Positions 42,129 to 50,076 are shown, counted from the stretch's first letter. The stretch is 64,000 nucleotides of DNA from Rhodopseudomonas infernalis (GCF_022271405.1 NZ_JAJNAL010000006.1:1-64000), one strand, 5' to 3'. The notes: generated by a model not told the origin, from the letters alone. Program-made: numbers and translations.

Positions 42129-42547
42129 GGGTGGCCCTCCAGAGCCTCTCCGACCGAACCATCGAGTGGTTCTCGTCCCTCGTCATGGTCGGTTGGGGGG
42201 CGACGCTTGCGATGCCTGGCGATACGCTGGCGCAGCCCGGCTTCGTCGCCTTCAGCCGGTTCGGCACGACTGAAACGTTCTGGGCTTTCGCGTTCGCCTT
42301 CATCGGGGCCGGCCGGCTGGTCGCGCTCTACATCAACGGCCGCTGGCCGCGGTCGCCGCATATCCGGATGTTCGGAGCATTGTTCGGAGCGCTGTCCTGG
42401 GGGCAGGTGTCGATCCTGCTCTACCAGTCGTCGGCGATCAACGAGATGCCGATCCCCACGGGCTTTGCAGTGTACGCCCTGCTGTCAGCCTTTGAACTGT
42501 TCTCCATCAACAGGGCGGCTTTCGATGCTCGGTATCACAACCCCTGA
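42125..42547 (+). CDS. Polytopic membrane protein of the lysis region
   Basis: This 140-residue protein starts at ATG 42125, on the holin stop. Three to four membrane segments are visible: WFSSLVMVGWGATLAM, ETFWAFAFAFIGAGRLVALYI, MFGALFGALSWGQVSILLYQ and FAVYALLSAFELFSI. It may be a second holin, an antiholin, or a protein unrelated to lysis; no family is recognised. The next gene starts within its last codons, so the three genes 41496-42842 are translationally coupled. Confidence 0.7.
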   Translation: MRVALQSLSDRTIEWFSSLVMVGWGATLAMPGDTLAQPGFVAFSRFGTTETFWAFAFAFIGAGRLVALYINGRWPRSPHIRMFGALFGALSWGQVSILLYQSSAINEMPIPTGFAVYALLSAFELFSINRAAFDARYHNP

Positions 42548-42842
42548 CGCGATCGCTTTCGGCATGATGGTGCTGGCCGCGCTCGCCGCATGGCGGGGCG
42601 TCAGCCAGGGCGATGCCGCCAAGACCAGGGCAGTGCAATCTGCTCCGTTCGTCAGCATCGCGGGGACCATCGTCGAGGCCAACCAGTTTGGCGACTACAT
42701 CAAGGTGCTCGACAAGCTGGCGATCGCAATGAACTGCCACGCGGCCGCGCTCGATCGGCAGCACGACGTCAAGACCACGAACGCGCTCGAGGATCTCGCC
42801 AACAAGATCGATGAAGCAATGAGCGACCGCCGGCGGCGCTAA
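42525..42842 (+). CDS. Small membrane-anchored protein, possible spanin-like
   Basis: This 105-residue protein starts at ATG 42525, which overlaps the previous gene by 23 bases. One membrane segment (about 9-24, AIAFGMMVLAALAAWRG) is followed by about 80 mainly helical residues ending in DEAMSDRRRR. A single N-terminal anchor plus a helical soluble part in the lysis region suggests an inner-membrane spanin, but no lipoprotein partner gene is found in or next to it, so this is weak. It is the last gene before the strong terminator. Confidence 0.6.
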   Translation: MLGITTPDAIAFGMMVLAALAAWRGVSQGDAAKTRAVQSAPFVSIAGTIVEANQFGDYIKVLDKLAIAMNCHAAALDRQHDVKTTNALEDLANKIDEAMSDRRRR

Positions 42843-42931
42843 CCCGGTCGGCGCGTGCCCGCGCCGCAATGACGCCGACGGCTCGCCTCCCGCCGCCGGC
42901 ACTTCGCCCGCCAAGGGCCCTCCCAAAACTG

Positions 42932-42981
42932 GCCCCGCCGACCGCTCCCGCAATGGGGCATGTCGGCGGGGCTTTTTTTTT
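42932..42981 (+). terminator. Strong terminator of the late operon
   Basis: GCCCCGCCGAC (42932-42942) and GTCGGCGGGGC (42962-42972) pair perfectly over 11 bp, directly followed by nine T. It ends the late transcript. Confidence 0.93.
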
Positions 42982-42986
42982 GCGTT

Positions 42987-43154
42987 TTAGGCCCTGTGGC
43001 GCTTGGCTTCAGAAGTTCGCATCTGCTCGGTGGCTTCCATCACCGCCATCGACAGCAGGTAGCCGAGCGTCGGCAATTTCAGGCGCTCGGCAGCAGCGAC
43101 TGCTCGTTCTAAAATTTCAAGAATTGAGGCGAGATCATCGTCGTATTTGGTCAC
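42987..43154 (-). CDS. Small helical protein near the prophage right end
   Basis: This 55-residue minus-strand protein starts with GTG (43152-43154), eight bases after AAGGGGA. It is acidic and fully helical (DDDLASILEILERAVAAAERL, then GYLLSMAVMEATEQM). Similar short acidic proteins are frequent in Bradyrhizobium-like genomes, to my recollection, without known function. The longer frame reaching 43583 lacks a good start and crosses another gene region. Because it lies between the late terminator and the attachment site, it may be expressed in the lysogen. Confidence 0.6.
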   Translation of the reverse strand: MTKYDDDLASILEILERAVAAAERLKLPTLGYLLSMAVMEATEQMRTSEAKRHRA

Positions 43155-43332
43155 GGCAATCCCCTTTGTCGCAATGCGGCCGCTGGTGCGGCCGATATCC
43201 ATTGTGATCGGGAGGCGCCGGTGGACGGCGGTAATGCCGCTGGATTTTATCGTCGCGGCGCGGCTGGTGCGCTGGGGCAGCTCATGTCGCCTCGGCATGG
43301 CGGTGACGCCAATCCGCGCGAAGATCATCGGT

Positions 43333-43620
43333 TTATCCGCTGTGGTCTCCGCCAGCGCTCGCTGCTTTCCATTCGACGAACAGCGCAAGTCTCGCCGGGT
43401 CGCAGGTGAACCTATCCCATGCTTCCCGGAACGCCGCCATTGAGGCTTCGCGGTCCGGCGCCTCGCCGTGTGTCGCGAACTCCCGCACAGGTACGACCGT
43501 GTCGATCCCCCATGCCCAGAATGCCCGGCCGGCGGCGCCGGTCTGGACCCCGATCGACCCGACCTCGATCGGGGGCTCCGCATTGCGGTGCCAGATCACG
43601 CGGTAGTTGTCCGTGGACAT
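43333..43620 (-). CDS. Conserved-looking small hypothetical protein
   Basis: This 95-residue minus-strand protein starts at ATG (43618-43620), MSTDNYRVIWHRNAEPP. It contains GRAFWAWGIDTVVPVREF and AAFREAWDRFTCDPARLALF, a pattern of strand, Trp-rich turn and helix that I associate with short proteins in rhizobial genomes and prophages. The upstream in-frame ATG at 43680 adds 20 unlikely residues. It probably belongs to the genes expressed from the prophage, or is the first host gene; function unknown. Confidence 0.6.
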   Translation of the reverse strand: MSTDNYRVIWHRNAEPPIEVGSIGVQTGAAGRAFWAWGIDTVVPVREFATHGEAPDREASMAAFREAWDRFTCDPARLALFVEWKAASAGGDHSG

Positions 43621-43788
43621 GGGGTGGCGAACGCGGCGGAGGGTGAGGGGCTGTGACGCGTCCAAGCGGTGGTTGGCCATTCTGAAAAGAAAAATTCTTC
43701 TGAGAGATCAATGGCAAAAAACGAGGAAAACGTGACCATTTTGGCCACTGTTTCAGATTGCCTGTTGAGCCGATTGCGGAAACGCTCT

Positions 43789-43827
43789 GCTTTGCAGACC
43801 GTTGCGTAACCACTCCGCCACGTGGCC
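43789..43827 (-). pseudogene. 5' fragment of tRNA-Cys, probable attachment site
   Basis: Reading the minus strand from 43827, GGCCACG, then TG, GCGGAGTGGTTACGC, and ACGGTCTGCAAAGC correspond to the acceptor 5' strand, D-arm and anticodon arm of tRNA-Cys with anticodon GCA. After GCAAAGC the sequence stops fitting: no T-arm and no CCA-bearing acceptor end follow, although GTGGCC occurs at 43743-43748 by chance or as a remnant. The break in the anticodon arm is a typical place for phage recombination. Confidence 0.7.
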
Positions 43828-43934
43828 CCAACGGGCGATCTTCTATAGGCGATCAGACGGTTAGGCAACTATGGCGTTTTGTGCCCGCCGGCGCGCTCCG
43901 CCTTGATCAGGCGAAGGTGGTCTTGCGCGGTCGC

Positions 43935-44108
43935 TCAGGACGCGTGCCAGCCGGTCGGGAAGGGAATCATCGGCCACTCGGTCTGATTGTCATTGGCTGC
44001 GCGCCGCATCGATGCCACCAGCCCGGACGGTCGTTGATTGTCCTGGTCGGTTTCGGCGAAGGCGTGGCTGACGTCGTCCAGCAGGCGTTTGTATTCGGCT
44101 TCACTCAT
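43935..44108 (-). CDS. Small hypothetical protein
   Basis: This 57-residue minus-strand protein starts at ATG (44106-44108) behind AGGGAG with good spacing (MSEAEYKRLLDDVSHAFAE). It ends in RAANDNQTEWPMIPFPTGWHAS. The RAANDNQ-type motif and short helical N-terminus are common in small alphaproteobacterial proteins without known function. A longer frame (to 44249) is not used because the ribosome site fixes the inner start. It appears to be the first host gene beyond the tRNA fragment. Confidence 0.6.
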   Translation of the reverse strand: MSEAEYKRLLDDVSHAFAETDQDNQRPSGLVASMRRAANDNQTEWPMIPFPTGWHAS

Positions 44109-44354
44109 TGGTCGGCTCCCTGTCGAGCCGCACTGTGCCCCAAGCAGTTTGGCGTCAGGTTGAGCCAATCGTTCGAATTTTAGCTTTTCCCCGCTTTTGC
44201 GAATGGTCGGAACCGCCAGAAGGGACGTTCGGGATACGCCTTTCCGCAATGCGGAAGGATGTTCCGGCGTTTAGTCGTTTGGCATACGGTTAATTGCTGA
44301 TGAACGGGAGCATTAACCGAATCACTTGAGCGCCGCGAACGCTATCCGCGCATG

Positions 44355-44383
44355 AAAAAGCCGCTTCCGGAGAAGCGGCTTTT
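44355..44383 (-). terminator. Bidirectional terminator
   Basis: AAAAGCCGCTT (44356-44366) pairs with AAGCGGCTTTT (44373-44383) around CCGGAG. On the minus strand the stem is followed by five T, so it ends the secreted-protein gene at 44402; it can also stop plus-strand transcripts. Confidence 0.85.
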
Positions 44384-44401
44384 CGTAAAATGCGGTTCTG
44401 C

Positions 44402-44842
44402 TTACTGGCAGAGATGCATCAGGCCGTCCTGGCCGCGGAAGGTCGTGCCCGGCTGACAGACGAAGCCGTTGCGCTCGGCGTAGGACTGGTTCCAGCCGTA
44501 GCTCTGACCCCAGCCGGTGGGCTGGTTCCAGCCATACTGCCCGTCATAGCCGGCCCGGAACGGCGCGGTAGCGATGGCGCCGGCAGTGCCGATCGCGCCG
44601 CCCACGACGCCGGCGGCGACGTCGGCCGGCCAGAACGCCGCGTTGCTGTCACGCCAGCCGCCGGCACCCCACTGGTCGCGATCGGTGGAGCGCGCCTGGC
44701 TGTCGTAGCGGCAATTCGGATCCATCTGCGAGCAGGCGGCGGTGTTCTTCATGTGCTTGACGCGCTGCTGGGCCGAAGCCGGGGACGCGGCAGACAACGC
44801 GACTGTGGCCGCCACGGCGGCGAGGGCGATCGTGCGAATCAT
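44402..44842 (-). CDS. Secreted or periplasmic Gly/Trp-rich protein
   Basis: This 146-residue protein has a clear signal peptide: basic start MIRTIALAAVAATVAL, then cleavage after SPASA (about residue 24). The mature part contains a cysteine pair (CSQMDPNC), a Gly/Ala-rich stretch that could cross or line a membrane (VAAGVVGGAIGTAGAIATAPF), and a Gly-Trp-Tyr-Asn-rich region with WGQSYGWNQSYAERNGF. Two more cysteines follow near the end (VCQPGTTF, HLCQ), so disulfides are likely. A GGGAG site precedes the ATG. Function unknown; it has the look of a small cell-envelope protein. Confidence 0.75.
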   Translation of the reverse strand: MIRTIALAAVAATVALSAASPASAQQRVKHMKNTAACSQMDPNCRYDSQARSTDRDQWGAGGWRDSNAAFWPADVAAGVVGGAIGTAGAIATAPFRAGYDGQYGWNQPTGWGQSYGWNQSYAERNGFVCQPGTTFRGQDGLMHLCQ

Positions 44843-45221
44843 CGGGTAATTCTCCCTGTTGGTGATCTCATGAAGCGTCGAATTCGATGACGACGAAACG
44901 TGGTCCGCAGAGAGTTGTTCCGGCGTCGAACCATCCCTGGTTCACAGCGCTGTGAGGCGCGTAGTTGCAACGGCACAATAAGTACAACGCGGACGAGACG
45001 GATCGATTCGAACTTGAGCGATCGCCCCGATGGTTGTGTGGCGGGCGCGAGAAGGAAGTCGGCCACCCTGCGCTGGCCGAAGTGTTAGGAAGCTGTCGCA
45101 AGATCGGATGTCCGCGGACATCATGAGCCGCTCGGTCTCACGCCCCAACTTCGCCTGCCGCAATCGCCGATCGCCGCTGCGATTACTTGTGCGCTTCGGC
45201 GAGAGTTGTTAAGCGGTTCCC
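44843..45221. other. Intergenic region with two perfect palindromes
   Basis: No convincing gene in 379 bases. Two perfect palindromes stand out: CACAGCGCTGTG (44943-44954) and GATGTCCGCGGACATC (45107-45122). They lie between two divergently read genes (secreted protein, membrane protein) and are possible regulator sites. Confidence 0.65.
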
Positions 45222-46475
45222 ATGTCGCTATCAGCCTCCGCACACGATCGGTCGCCTTCCAGACACGCTGGCCCCTTTGCCCTGGGCGTTCTCGTCGTCG
45301 CGCACCTCGGGACTCTGTGGCTGCCCTTCGTCAACCAGGAGAGCGCGTTCAATTCGGCTGCGCGCTATTTCCAGACCGGCGACGCCGCCTTGGTGCAGGC
45401 CTACTTCGAATCCGATGCGAACACGCTCGTGTTGGCTGCCGTCGGGGCTGCGCTGGCGCATGTCCTCGGTATCAGCGTGGATTGGGGGTGCCGGCTGGTT
45501 TCGCTGATTGGCTTCGCCGTCATGGCTGCCGGGCTGCACGCGATCGTCACGCAGGCCCGGATCGGCGGCTGGCTGATTTCCGCCGCCATCATGCTCAATC
45601 CGCTGATCTGGGTGTTCGCCGGCCGCGGCACGGCCGACTTTCCGCCGATGGCGTTTGCTTTGGCTGCGATCGCGATCTGCTGGCGCGCACAGGGGCCGGC
45701 GATGGTGCTGGCGGGCGCCGGCGTCTTCGCTTTCGCTGCGGCCTTGAAGTACCACGCCGTCCTGTTGCTGCCGCTCATCGCCCTCGCGCCGACGGGGACT
45801 CAGTCCGTCAAATTCAGAGGCGTGATGCTGGGCATCGTGGTGGCCCTCACCGGCTGCGTCCTCGCGGTCTATAACGTCGCCGTGTTCAAGGCCTTCGGAT
45901 TTTGGCTCACGGCGCCGAAATGGGTCACCGAGCACGGCCTGACCACGCAGCACGTGCTGACCAACGTCGTGCACTATGGCGGCTTCCTCGCGCTGCTGGC
46001 GATGCCGTTCTCGCTGCAGAGCACGATGGCCGATCCCCGTGGTCGCATGCTCAAGCTCGCCGCCATTGCACTCGCTGGCCTCGTTGGCGCCGTGCTGCCG
46101 TCGTCCAGCGGCGAGATGAATTTCGGTCCGTTCGATCGCTGGGTCGGGGCAGGGGTCTCGGGCGTCGTTCTCGCCGGCCTGTTCGCCGTCTTCGTCCTCA
46201 GCCTGCTCAACCAGCCGCACACGGTCCGCGATCGCGCGATGATCGGCGTGATCGCGCTGTTCGTCGTGGTGCTGTCGTTCAGCCGGCCGGCGCAGCGCTA
46301 CCTGATCTTCATGCTGCCGTTCTACGTGGTCTATCTGTCGGCACGGATCGAGGCGCGCCGCTTCGCCGCCGTCCTCGTCGCCCTCTGCATCGCGCTCAAT
46401 CTCGTCTCGGCGGTGACGCAAATCTATTTCCGACCGGCCGCATCGGAAAACTTCGGCGCTGCGCGGCGCTGGTAG
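45222..46475 (+). CDS. Polytopic membrane protein, possible GT-C glycosyltransferase
   Basis: This 417-residue protein has about ten membrane helices. The first luminal loop contains NQESAFNSAARYFQTGD and the central region FAGRGTADFPPMAFALAA, reminiscent of GT-C fold enzymes, in which an acidic residue in the first large loop is catalytic. Near the end RPAQRYLIFMLPFYVVYLSAR resembles the terminal helices of ArnT/PMT-like transferases. That would make it a transferase using a lipid-linked sugar, but there is no certain motif and it may be a simple membrane protein. It is a single gene, with about 290 bases before the next promoter. Confidence 0.6.
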   Translation: MSLSASAHDRSPSRHAGPFALGVLVVAHLGTLWLPFVNQESAFNSAARYFQTGDAALVQAYFESDANTLVLAAVGAALAHVLGISVDWGCRLVSLIGFAVMAAGLHAIVTQARIGGWLISAAIMLNPLIWVFAGRGTADFPPMAFALAAIAICWRAQGPAMVLAGAGVFAFAAALKYHAVLLLPLIALAPTGTQSVKFRGVMLGIVVALTGCVLAVYNVAVFKAFGFWLTAPKWVTEHGLTTQHVLTNVVHYGGFLALLAMPFSLQSTMADPRGRMLKLAAIALAGLVGAVLPSSSGEMNFGPFDRWVGAGVSGVVLAGLFAVFVLSLLNQPHTVRDRAMIGVIALFVVVLSFSRPAQRYLIFMLPFYVVYLSARIEARRFAAVLVALCIALNLVSAVTQIYFRPAASENFGAARRW

Positions 46476-46700
46476 CGCGGGCCGCAATCAGCGGCCTCGG
46501 GGCTGCATCATCAGCTCAGTCGCCATCTCCGGCTCAGCTCGCTGCTGACCGGCTTCACCGGTTCCTGCCCCTCACACCGATCGCCTTGACGCTGTCTCTA
46601 TCCCGGTTTCGGGCGGACGGCGCGGCTGACTATTTCGCCGATCTGCCCGCCTTCTGAGCAGGCCGCCGCGTTTAAATTCAAAATCAGAGCTGCGCGCGAA

Positions 46701-46757
46701 TTGACAGGGCGGCGGCGCATCGTCAAAATTAGAAACACCGTGCCGATAATAGAAACA
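46701..46757 (+). promoter_or_regulatory. Promoter and direct repeat before the first M24 gene
   Basis: TTGACA (46701-46706), 17 bases, then CAAAAT (46724-46729) form a sigma-70-like promoter. Overlapping its downstream side are two direct repeats, ATTAGAAACA (46728-46737) and AATAGAAACA (46748-46757), exactly 20 bases apart, i.e. on the same DNA face, as expected for a regulator site. The preceding bases 46476-46700 show no gene. Confidence 0.6.
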
Positions 46758-46765
46758 GGGCTGTC

Positions 46766-47953
46766 ATGCTGCTGAATGCCTCCCGCGCCGCCGAGATCAT
46801 GCAAGACAACGGGCTCGACGCGCTGGTCGCGACGACGCCGGAGAATGTGCTCTACCTGGGCGGCTATTGGGCGATGTCGCAATGGGTCCGGCGCGGGCCG
46901 CAGGCCTACGTGATGTACAGCCGGACCAAGGCCGAGCTCTGCATCATCACCAGCACATCGCTGCTCGACCTCGTGGCGGACCAGAACCCGGGCGGCCAGG
47001 TGCGGCGGTTCTCGTATTTCCGCACGGACGTCGATCCGTCGGCGACGCTCAGCGCGGAAGATCAGCGGCAGGTCGCGTTGTTTTCCGACCGCGAATACAA
47101 GGGGCCGGTCGACGCGCTGGTCGCGGCGCTCACGGATGACGTCGGCGGGTCCGCGCGGATCGGCATCGACGAGCTCGGCATCACGCCGCAATGCATGGAG
47201 GAGCTGATCCAGCGCCTGCCGCAAGCCACATTCGTTCGGTCGTTCAAGCTGTTCGAGAAAATCCGCGCGATCAAGACGCCCGAGGAAATCGCCCGGCTGC
47301 GGATGGCGTGCTCGATCACTGAGCGGTCGATCGACCGGGCGCTGGACGCCGCGACAGAGGGGATGACCGAGCTCGAAATGGCCCGGGTGTTCCACAGCAC
47401 CACGACCAGTCTCGACGGCGTGCCGGTGACCGGCTGTATCGGCTTCGGCGATCGCAGCGCTATGAGCAACGTGCAGCCATCGTCGCGGCAGCTGCGCCGC
47501 GGCGACGTGATCCGCTTCGATGTCGGTTGCCGCTACCGGCACTATCGTTCGGACATTTCGCGGATCGCGGCGGTCGGCGAGCCGACCGCCAAGGTGCGCG
47601 ATTATCACAACGCGCTGTGGCTCGGCGTGCAGCGCGCCCACGACATCGCCAAGCCCGGGCTGCGCGTCGCCACTCTGTTCAACGAAGTCGTCGAAACCGT
47701 GCGCCGCAACGGCATTCCGCACTACGAGCGCAGCCATGTCGGCCACGGCATCGGCATCGACGGCTACGATCCGCCGAACATCGCAGCCGACTCCAGCGAC
47801 GTGCTGGAGGAGAACATGGTGGTCTGCGTCGAGACGCCATACTACGAGCTCGGCTTCGCCGGCCTTCAGGTCGAGGACATGATCCTGATCACCCGCGACG
47901 GCAGCGAATCCCTGATGGCGCGCGACGGACGGCTGCGCATTCTGGCGATCTGA
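46766..47953 (+). CDS. M24-family metallohydrolase 1 (creatinase/aminopeptidase P fold)
   Basis: This 395-residue protein shows all five metal ligands of the pita-bread fold: Asp252 (RFDVG), Asp263 (SDISR), His327 (GHGIG), Glu356 (VETPYYE) and Glu370 (QVEDM). The N-terminal 150 residues form the creatinase-like lobe, with YLGGYWAMSQWVRRGPQAYV near 33-52. Relatives cut Xaa-Pro peptides, creatine, or ring amides such as ectoine; which applies here is unknown. It is closely similar to the second M24 protein of this cluster. It is followed after 41 bases by an LLM oxidoreductase gene. A promoter lies directly upstream. Confidence 0.88.
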   Translation: MLLNASRAAEIMQDNGLDALVATTPENVLYLGGYWAMSQWVRRGPQAYVMYSRTKAELCIITSTSLLDLVADQNPGGQVRRFSYFRTDVDPSATLSAEDQRQVALFSDREYKGPVDALVAALTDDVGGSARIGIDELGITPQCMEELIQRLPQATFVRSFKLFEKIRAIKTPEEIARLRMACSITERSIDRALDAATEGMTELEMARVFHSTTTSLDGVPVTGCIGFGDRSAMSNVQPSSRQLRRGDVIRFDVGCRYRHYRSDISRIAAVGEPTAKVRDYHNALWLGVQRAHDIAKPGLRVATLFNEVVETVRRNGIPHYERSHVGHGIGIDGYDPPNIAADSSDVLEENMVVCVETPYYELGFAGLQVEDMILITRDGSESLMARDGRLRILAI

Positions 47954-47994
47954 CCCCGCGAAAATCCCCGAACTGCACCTCGAAGGAGAGCAAT

Positions 47995-48999
47995 GTGAAA
48001 TTTTCCGTGTGCCTGGCGACCGGCTACGAGGGTCTGGCCTATCCGATCCCGTTTTGTGCCCCTCAGGATCTGGTGAAGACCGCGGTGCTATGCGAGCAGC
48101 TCGGCTACGACGGCGTCTGGGGCAACGACCACATGACGACGCAGCACTACGTGCGCGACATGTATCCCGACACGCCGCCGAACTTCTTCGAGCCGCTGGT
48201 GGTGATGGCGATGATCGCGCAGGCGACGACGAAGCTACGCGTCGGCACTGCGCTGCTGGTGATGCCGATGCGCGAGCCGGTGTATCTCGCCAAACAGGTC
48301 TGCACCATCGATCAGATGTCGGGCGGCCGTTTCACCATGGCGGTCGGGCTCGGCGCCTATCGCGAGGAGTTCGAGGCTTGGGCCGGCAGCAAGGCCAAGA
48401 CGTTCCACCGCGGCGAGATGATGGAGGAGGGGCTGAAGTCGTTCCTGGCGTTGATCTCGGAGAAATCGGCAAGCTTCGACGGCAAGTACTATTCCTTCCA
48501 CGGCGTCGAACTGTTTCCGAAACCGGCGCAGACGCCGTTCCCGCTGTTCATCGGCGGCCATAACATGCAGTCGATCGAGCGGGCGGCGGCTGTCGGGCGC
48601 GGCTGGCTGCCGGGGTGGCGGCCGTTCAACGAGATCGAGGAGCGGATCGGTCAGCTCCGCCAGCGCGCCGAGGCGCTGGGCCGCGATCCCGCCGAGATCG
48701 AGATCGCACCGCAATTCTCGCTGCTGATCGGCAAGACCGATGCCGAGGCGGAGAAGACCTATATGCAGAGCGGTCTGGTCGCGCATCGTGTGTCGCTGGC
48801 CTATACGGGCCGCGACCCGGTGCACCAGGTCACCGCGAACCTCGTCGGCTCTCCCGCCTCGATCATCGAGAAGATCCACAAGCTGAAGGCGATCGGCGTC
48901 GACCACTGCGCCGCGATGGTCGTCGCCGTCAATTCGCTGCAGGAATACGACGACCAGGTGCGCTGGTTCGCCGAGGAGGTCATGCCGCACGTGCAATGA
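47995..48999 (+). CDS. LLM-class flavin/F420-dependent oxidoreductase 1
   Basis: This 334-residue protein starts with GTG 47995 behind AAGGAG (seven-base spacing); the frame is open further upstream but only through the previous gene. The luciferase-like TIM barrel is shown by KFSVCLATGYEG, LCEQLGYDGVWGNDHM, LRVGTALLVMPMREPVYLAK and SGGRFTMAVGLGAYREEF. Helix and loop residues typical of the family continue to PLFIGGHNMQSIERAA and SPASIIEKIHKL. The cofactor may be F420 or FMN; genes for F420 synthesis in the same cluster favour F420. It probably acts with the first M24 enzyme, being its only operon partner. Confidence 0.85.
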   Translation: MKFSVCLATGYEGLAYPIPFCAPQDLVKTAVLCEQLGYDGVWGNDHMTTQHYVRDMYPDTPPNFFEPLVVMAMIAQATTKLRVGTALLVMPMREPVYLAKQVCTIDQMSGGRFTMAVGLGAYREEFEAWAGSKAKTFHRGEMMEEGLKSFLALISEKSASFDGKYYSFHGVELFPKPAQTPFPLFIGGHNMQSIERAAAVGRGWLPGWRPFNEIEERIGQLRQRAEALGRDPAEIEIAPQFSLLIGKTDAEAEKTYMQSGLVAHRVSLAYTGRDPVHQVTANLVGSPASIIEKIHKLKAIGVDHCAAMVVAVNSLQEYDDQVRWFAEEVMPHVQ

Positions 49000-49010
49000 T
49001 GCGGACCCGC

Positions 49011-49034
49011 GCCGCGCCGGCTCAGCGGCGCGGC
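49011..49034. terminator. Hairpin between convergent genes
   Basis: GCCGCGCC (49011-49018) pairs with GGCGCGGC (49027-49034) across the end of the LLM gene and the last codons of the IclR gene. No T-run follows, so it is only a weak terminator candidate. Confidence 0.3.
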
Positions 49035-49888
49035 TGCGGCTCTGTCACCCGCCCCGCATTGCGGGACGATGCGCCGGAGCGGTCGAAAGATCGGCCGGCA
49101 CCGGCGAAATCGCCCGCGATGCTGGCGCCGAGCTTGCGTGACGCCGACAGCGCGGCGTCCACCACCAGCTTGATCACGCGGGCGCGTTCCTTGTCGGTGA
49201 GGCCGGCGCTGGGTACGCCGCCGCTGAGCGCCCCGATCGCCTTGTTGTCGGCATTGCGCACCACGGCGCCGGCCGAATACACGCCGACCCGGTTCTCGTC
49301 CTCGTTGAGGGCATATCCCAAACGCCGAACCTCCTGCAGTTCGACGAGGAGTTTGGGGATGTGGACCTTGGTCTGCGGCGTCAGCTTCGGGAGCGGCGTC
49401 TCGCTGAGTAGCTGCTTCACCTCCGCGTCCGAGTATTCGGCCAGGATCGCCTTGCCGAGAGCCGTGGAGTGCAGATAGGTCTGCGCGCCGGGGCGATGGT
49501 TCAGCGCGATCGGTCCGCTGCTCGGCACGGTCGCCAGATAGACGACCGCATGATCGCGCAATACGCCGAGAAAGCCGTTGATGTGCTGATCGGCCAGTCG
49601 ATGCAGCTCGGGCATCGCGGCGGAGTGGATCGTGCTCTGACCGAGAAAGGCATTGCCGGTGCGGAAGGCACGGTAGCCGATCGTGTAGCGCGCGTTCTCG
49701 CCGGATTGCTCCAGATAGTTGGCGCGGCTCAGCGTCTTCAGCAGGCGCAGCGCGATGCTCGGCGCGATATCGAGTTGGCGGGCGACCTCGCGGACGCCGA
49801 GCGGAGGCGAGTCCGCCAGCAGATCGAGGATAGCGATCGCCCGCGCTACCGACTGATTCTCCGCGCCGGAACCGGTCTCTTGAGTCAT
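49022..49888 (-). CDS. IclR-family transcriptional regulator
   Basis: This protein has 288 residues from the ATG at 49886-49888 (MTQETGSGAE), preceded by GGAAG; ATGs at 49900, 49963 and beyond are alternatives. The N-terminal winged helix (VARAIAILDLLADSPPLGVREVARQL, IAPSIALRLLKTLSRANYLE, in outline) is typical of IclR proteins. The effector domain is also clear: NGFLGVLRDHAVVYLATVPSSG, YLHSTALGKAILAEY and RRLGYALNEDENRVGVYSAGAVV. It is divergent from the ABC operon and convergent with the first M24/LLM pair, so it is the obvious regulator of the cluster. IclR proteins bind small-molecule effectors, often the pathway substrate. Confidence 0.9.
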   Translation of the reverse strand: MTQETGSGAENQSVARAIAILDLLADSPPLGVREVARQLDIAPSIALRLLKTLSRANYLEQSGENARYTIGYRAFRTGNAFLGQSTIHSAAMPELHRLADQHINGFLGVLRDHAVVYLATVPSSGPIALNHRPGAQTYLHSTALGKAILAEYSDAEVKQLLSETPLPKLTPQTKVHIPKLLVELQEVRRLGYALNEDENRVGVYSAGAVVRNADNKAIGALSGGVPSAGLTDKERARVIKLVVDAALSASRKLGASIAGDFAGAGRSFDRSGASSRNAGRVTEPQPRR

Positions 49889-50076
49889 CTTTACTTCCAT
49901 CCTTCGATCTTCAGCGGCTGCAGTCGCGTCCGCGTTTTGCGCATGGGCGAGCGAGTTGCTCATGATCGGCGCACTCTGCCGTTTCCGCAAGCGCGAGCTG
50001 CCTAGCTTGTCATCCTTCCGCACGTGTAGTGCGCCTCCACCGCTTCGTCATGCGACCACCATGCCGACATTCGACG

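Larger units (their letters stand above)
1..43827. mobile_element. Prophage, right part (lambda-like head, Mu-like contractile tail)
   Basis: A continuous phage gene order fills this span: early DNA-metabolism genes, replication initiator, NusG-like protein, terminase, portal, protease, decoration protein, capsid, sheath, tube, tape measure, baseplate, fibres and lysis. Nearly all genes read on the plus strand and overlap by ATGA or TGATG. The right border is placed at a tRNA-Cys 5' fragment ending at 43827, after which the genes look like host genes. The left border, integrase and repressor are not in the window. The element is a mosaic myovirus; whether it is still inducible cannot be judged, but I see no clear inactivating lesion in the structural genes. 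Confidence 0.93.

Noticed and set aside
16087-42842. Gene transfer agent instead of phage
   Set aside because: Holin and endolysin look GTA-like, but a full early replication module, a Mu-like contractile tail and a probable attachment site point to a prophage.
43743-43827. Intact tRNA-Cys gene
   Set aside because: Acceptor end could partly pair with GTGGCC at 43743-43748, but there is no T-arm or TTCGA loop, the length is wrong and the anticodon stem is broken.
45231-46487. 418-codon minus-strand open frame opposite the membrane protein
   Set aside because: Composition of an antisense shadow; the plus strand shows regular membrane helices.
46766-47953. Ectoine hydrolase or creatinase as a firm name
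   Set aside because: Fold and metal ligands agree, but the rest of the sequence and the neighbours do not match those pathways.
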